Positions 6,605 to 8,732 of a stretch of 8,732 nt of DNA are shown piece by piece. The translations under genes were made by a program, and so were the position numbers. The stretch lies in assembly GCA_023246325.1 (NCBI GenBank), contig JAHFIO010000032.1, positions 1-8,732 of the forward strand. Reading direction: 5' to 3'. Within the stretch, counting starts at the first letter, position 1. Each line of letters starts with the position of its first letter. The DNA is from Candidatus Uhrbacteria bacterium (GTDB taxonomy: Bacteria > Patescibacteriota > Patescibacteriia > 2-12-FULL-60-25). The notes beneath the pieces are model-generated. The model had not been told where the DNA came from and did not search any database. It worked only from the letters and a program-made list of their open reading frames with translations.

Positions 6605-6671
6605 GGGGTCAGGCACCAAACTGTGGATAAGTTTTATTAAAAAACTTATCCACAGTTTGGTGCCTGACCCC
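6605..6671. repeat. Palindromic repeat, copy 3 (between ftsA and ftsZ)
   Basis: A 67-bp palindrome centred on 6638. The arms are perfect from the outer GGGG through the AAG core; the centre (TTTTATTAAAAAA) has a small unpaired loop. DnaA-box-like sequences are at 6622-6630 and 6646-6654. It begins 4 nt after the ftsA stop. In an ftsA-ftsZ transcript it would form a ~30-bp hairpin that could uncouple expression of the two genes. Confidence 0.95.
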
Positions 6672-6675
6672 ACCC

Positions 6676-7944
6676 CTATGGTGCAAAAGACTTAAACAAA
6701 TTTCGTATAGGTGACCCAATTTTTTTCAAAAATCCATTCTTTTTCCCTTTTCCTGATCCTGCCGACGCATACATATTGTCATTCTTTAAAGATTCATACC
6801 CCCATGCAACCAAACCAACTGCAACACTAAAATTTGGATCTTGTGTCATTTCAGGCATAGAAGACGTCAAAGACGAATGTCCAACTTCACAAGGCAATCG
6901 TAAACATTCTTTTCCAACCTCAACCATACCAGGCAATTTCGCTCCACCACCCGTAATCACAATTCCTGCCGGCAATAAACCTTCGCGATCAATTTTTTTC
7001 AACTCGCTTTCAACTTTCGAATATATTTCCTCAACGCGCGCATGAATAATTTCAGAGATATGTCGGTCGGTAACCGTCTCATCCACACCACCACCATACG
7101 AAACCAACTCGATAGGATGCGCACGCTTCGGCAACATTTCTGGATTTGCGCAACCAAACTCACATTTAATTCTTTCAGCCGCATCCAAAGAAACACGCAA
7201 TACAATCGCAATATCATTCGTAATATTATCCGCACCAATTGCTACCGTTACCGCTTTCATTAAATCTCCATTTTCATATACTGCTATAGACGTCGTAGAT
7301 GCGCCAATATTCACAACGCATACTCCCAATTCTCGCTGACGCGCGGTTGTGACAATCGCAGCACATGCCATAATGCCATATACCATCATATTCACATCCA
7401 CATTCGTACGAAAAACCGCTTGCGTCACATTACGCACATGCGCACTTAATCCATGAATAATTAATGTATCAACTTCCAAACGAATTCCCTGCATACCCAC
7501 AGGATCACGAATACCATGCTGCCCATCAACACTAAATCCGCGCGGCTGTACGTGAACAATTTCTTGATTTGCTGGATTAATATATGCACGCGCAGAATCA
7601 ATTGCGCGCGCCACATCCTCCGCGCGAATTTCACCATCCGTTCGCGATACACCAATAACACCTTTTGCTTCCTGACATCCAATCGCCACTCCCCCTATAC
7701 CAACAATGGCTTCTGAAAATGGTAAACCAACTGCTCGCTCCGCCTGTTCAAGGCAGGATGTAATCGATGACACCGCATCATCCAATGCAACTACCGCTCC
7801 TTTTGCTACTCCTGCCGACTGAACTTCAGCCGCACCTAAAATATTTAATTGTAATTGTTTTTCATGATTCAAACTCACACTCCCCGCCGCAATACGTATA
7901 TGCGACGTTCCAATATCTAATCCTACTATCAAACGTTCTTTCAT
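6676..7944 (-). CDS. ftsA: Cell division protein FtsA
   Basis: An actin-like ATPase that tethers FtsZ to the membrane. Phosphate-1 motif GLDIGTSHIRIAAG (8-21, Asp10), the FtsA-specific 1C/SHS2 region (about 82-165, VGIGGVAIGCQEAKGVIGVS onward), phosphate-2 motif VVNIGASTTSIAVY (210-223), and adenosine motif GIVITGGGAKLPGM (327-340) are all present. A charged linker (SGKGKKN) leads to the C-terminal amphipathic membrane-targeting helix GFLKKIGSPIRNLFKSF (404-420). In phosphate-2 the usual Asp (VDIG) is Asn212. The ATG at 7944 overlaps the dgkA stop by four bases (ATGA), which points to coupled translation. Length (422) is normal. Confidence 0.96.
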   Translation of the reverse strand: MKERLIVGLDIGTSHIRIAAGSVSLNHEKQLQLNILGAAEVQSAGVAKGAVVALDDAVSSITSCLEQAERAVGLPFSEAIVGIGGVAIGCQEAKGVIGVSRTDGEIRAEDVARAIDSARAYINPANQEIVHVQPRGFSVDGQHGIRDPVGMQGIRLEVDTLIIHGLSAHVRNVTQAVFRTNVDVNMMVYGIMACAAIVTTARQRELGVCVVNIGASTTSIAVYENGDLMKAVTVAIGADNITNDIAIVLRVSLDAAERIKCEFGCANPEMLPKRAHPIELVSYGGGVDETVTDRHISEIIHARVEEIYSKVESELKKIDREGLLPAGIVITGGGAKLPGMVEVGKECLRLPCEVGHSSLTSSMPEMTQDPNFSVAVGLVAWGYESLKNDNMYASAGSGKGKKNGFLKKIGSPIRNLFKSFAP

Positions 7945-8303
7945 ATACTTACAAAAAACGGCAGGATATACGGCCAGAAAACCAATATGCCCAAAACAAA
8001 CGCAAAAAGCGCGGCCATAAAAACAGCCGCTGCCATAAGATCTTTGATATCCCTCGCGTATTCATGAAGTCGCGGTTTAACAAGGTCGACTAAACGTTCA
8101 ACCATGCTATTCACTAATTCTAGCACAAGAACAAGAGAGACTGCTAATAAAATAAAATATCTTTCTGTGGATGAAATAGGAAAAATACATGATGCTATGA
8201 GTGCAACGATGGCACATGCGATTTGTATACGAAAACTTCGCTCGGTTTTAAATGCGAGAAGCATTCCGCGAATAGCATGTGAAATAGATGAGAAGAAATT
8301 CAT
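7941..8303 (-). CDS. dgkA: Diacylglycerol/undecaprenol kinase family membrane protein
   Basis: A 120-residue three-helix membrane kinase of the DgkA family, which phosphorylates diacylglycerol or, in many Gram-positive-like bacteria, undecaprenol. Landmarks: AFKTERSFRIQIACA (17-31, Glu21), first membrane helix about 27-42, second about 47-64, the catalytic block ELVNSMVERLVD (62-73, with Glu62, Asn65, Glu69 and Asp73, matching E. coli ELLNSAIEAVVD), then RDIKDLMAAAVFMAAL (84-99, Lys87/Asp88) leading into the third helix to about 118. It starts 11 nt after the ybeY stop and overlaps ftsA by ATGA. In this setting, beside division genes, undecaprenol recycling for wall synthesis is the more likely job; the sequence alone does not decide the substrate. 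Confidence 0.9.
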   Translation of the reverse strand: MNFFSSISHAIRGMLLAFKTERSFRIQIACAIVALIASCIFPISSTERYFILLAVSLVLVLELVNSMVERLVDLVKPRLHEYARDIKDLMAAAVFMAALFAFVLGILVFWPYILPFFVSI

Positions 8304-8314
8304 AAGGTCGGATA

Positions 8315-8732
8315 TTAATTGAGGTCAGACACTAATGCGCGTTCTTGGAGAGCAAACATTTTCTTTTCTTGTGCAAGCGATGCGTGGTCATACCCCATTA
8401 AATGCAACATACCATGTGCGACCATTCGTAACATTTCTTCTTTAAAAAGTATTCCTTGTTTTTTTGCATTTTTTTTAACATATGACGGCGATATAAAAAT
8501 ATCTCCGAAATCGGGGTCAGGCACCAAACTGGGGATAAGTTTTTTAAAAAAACTTATCCCCAGTTTGGTGCCTGACCCCCCAAAAGATAATACATCTGTT
8601 GTAGAATTCTTCCCACGATATACTTTATTTAATTTCTTCATCTTTGCATCTGATATACAATTCACGCTCACACAACCCACTTCTTTCTTTTTCGTCACTC
8701 GAAAAACACGACGTAAAACGCGTCGCACATCT
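8315..8732 (-). CDS. ybeY: Endoribonuclease/rRNA maturation factor YbeY with in-frame palindrome, 5' partial
   Basis: YbeY is a zinc-dependent RNase for 16S rRNA 3'-end maturation and 70S quality control. Seen here are VSVNCISDAKMKKLN (20-34), VYRGKNSTTDVLSF (36-49, the conserved NxxYRGxxxxTDVLSF block with Arg38), GDIFIS (75-80), and the metal-binding motif HGMLHLMGYDH (105-115, His105, His109, His115). Numbering is from the GTG at 8728, but the frame stays open to the window edge and the normal N terminus is missing, so the start probably lies outside. Between TDVLSF and GDIFIS about 21 residues (SGTKLGIS to SLVPDP, 52-72) are encoded by the palindrome at 8513-8579. The segment lies in a loop that varies in the family, so activity may survive. 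The tail ALVSDLN resembles the arm-encoded SLVPDPN of the RAYT. Confidence 0.93.
   Translation of the reverse strand, partial: DVRRVLRRVFRVTKKKEVGCVSVNCISDAKMKKLNKVYRGKNSTTDVLSFGGSGTKLGISFFKKLIPSLVPDPDFGDIFISPSYVKKNAKKQGILFKEEMLRMVAHGMLHLMGYDHASLAQEKKMFALQERALVSDLN
8317..8335 (+). repeat. Decayed repeat arm at the ybeY 3' end
   Basis: These 19 nt match 3958-3976 (AATT plus the outer arm) at 16 positions; the three differences are all transitions (two G to A, one C to T on the + strand). Reading frame and stop position also coincide: the RAYT ends SLVPDPN-stop and YbeY ends ALVSDLN-stop. It is probably a remnant of an older insertion that now forms the YbeY C terminus, although chance cannot be excluded over so short a stretch. 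Confidence 0.5.
8513..8579. repeat. ybeY: Palindromic repeat, copy 4, inside ybeY
   Basis: A perfect 67-bp palindrome centred on 8546, the same family as the other copies. Relative to them, 8532 is G instead of T and 8560 is C instead of A. These two bases face each other in the stem, so pairing is preserved. The change alters both TGTGGATAA halves to TGGGGATAA. The copy lies wholly within ybeY, in the one frame free of stops. Confidence 0.95.

Noticed and set aside
2490..6654. DnaA-box-like 9-mers as a replication origin
   Set aside because: They occur only inside the repeat arms, there is no dnaA or dnaN neighbour and no AT-rich unwinding region next to them.
7740..7760. Inverted GCCTG...CAGG sequence within ftsA
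   Set aside because: It is short, imperfect, unrelated to the repeat arm and lies in well-conserved coding sequence.
2473..8579. Repeats as a CRISPR array
   Set aside because: The units are long palindromes spaced by whole genes, not short direct repeats with regular spacers, and no cas gene is present.
1..8732. UGA recoding as in Gracilibacteria/Absconditabacteria
   Set aside because: The ndh-like and dgkA genes end at TGA at sensible positions and no conserved protein here reads through an in-frame TGA.

Overview
The window looks like a chromosome segment of a Candidatus Patescibacteria (CPR) bacterium. I infer this from AT-rich sequence, compact housekeeping genes with gaps of 1-11 nt or ATGA overlaps, few recognisable Shine-Dalgarno sites, and a short division/rRNA-maturation cluster. 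TGA acts as a normal stop (ends of the genes at 1336-2469 and 7941-8303), which argues against the recoded Gracilibacteria/Absconditabacteria. The exact lineage cannot be read from the sequence.

Layout. On the + strand: the 3' part of a YvcK/CofD-like gene (1-714) and an NDH-2-like flavin oxidoreductase (1336-2469). On the - strand, in transcription order from the right edge: ybeY (8732-8315, 5' end outside the window), dgkA (8303-7941), ftsA (7944-6676), ftsZ (6484-5231), nrdR (5229-4738), a REP-associated tyrosine transposase (RAYT, 4642-3956) and pyruvate kinase (3939-2545). A small membrane-anchored protein of unknown function lies at 1227-730, also on the - strand. The left-strand cluster joins ribosome maturation, lipid or undecaprenol phosphorylation, the FtsA/FtsZ division machinery and control of ribonucleotide reductase.

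The striking feature is a dispersed palindrome family. Each arm is 26-30 bp, with outer half GGGGTCAGGCACC and an inner part containing TGTGGATAA. There are four complete copies (2473-2539, 4681-4783, 6605-6671, 8513-8579), one solitary arm (3962-3987) and one decayed arm (8317-8335). The RAYT sits among them and is itself bounded by outward inverted arms, so it is the obvious candidate mobiliser. The copies do different things to their hosts: one sits between the convergent ndh-like and pyk genes; one lies between ftsA and ftsZ, four bases after the ftsA stop; one supplies the last 14 codons of nrdR and encloses its terminator-like hairpin; the lone arm supplies the last codons of the RAYT; and one is inserted in frame inside ybeY, adding about 21 residues to a variable loop between conserved blocks. 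One reading frame through the palindrome is open, and because of symmetry it encodes the same peptide from either strand. The ybeY copy carries a paired T-A to G-C change that keeps the hairpin perfect. Together this resembles a REP/RAYT system that behaves like the Rickettsia palindromic elements, which insert into coding sequence and are kept as protein segments.
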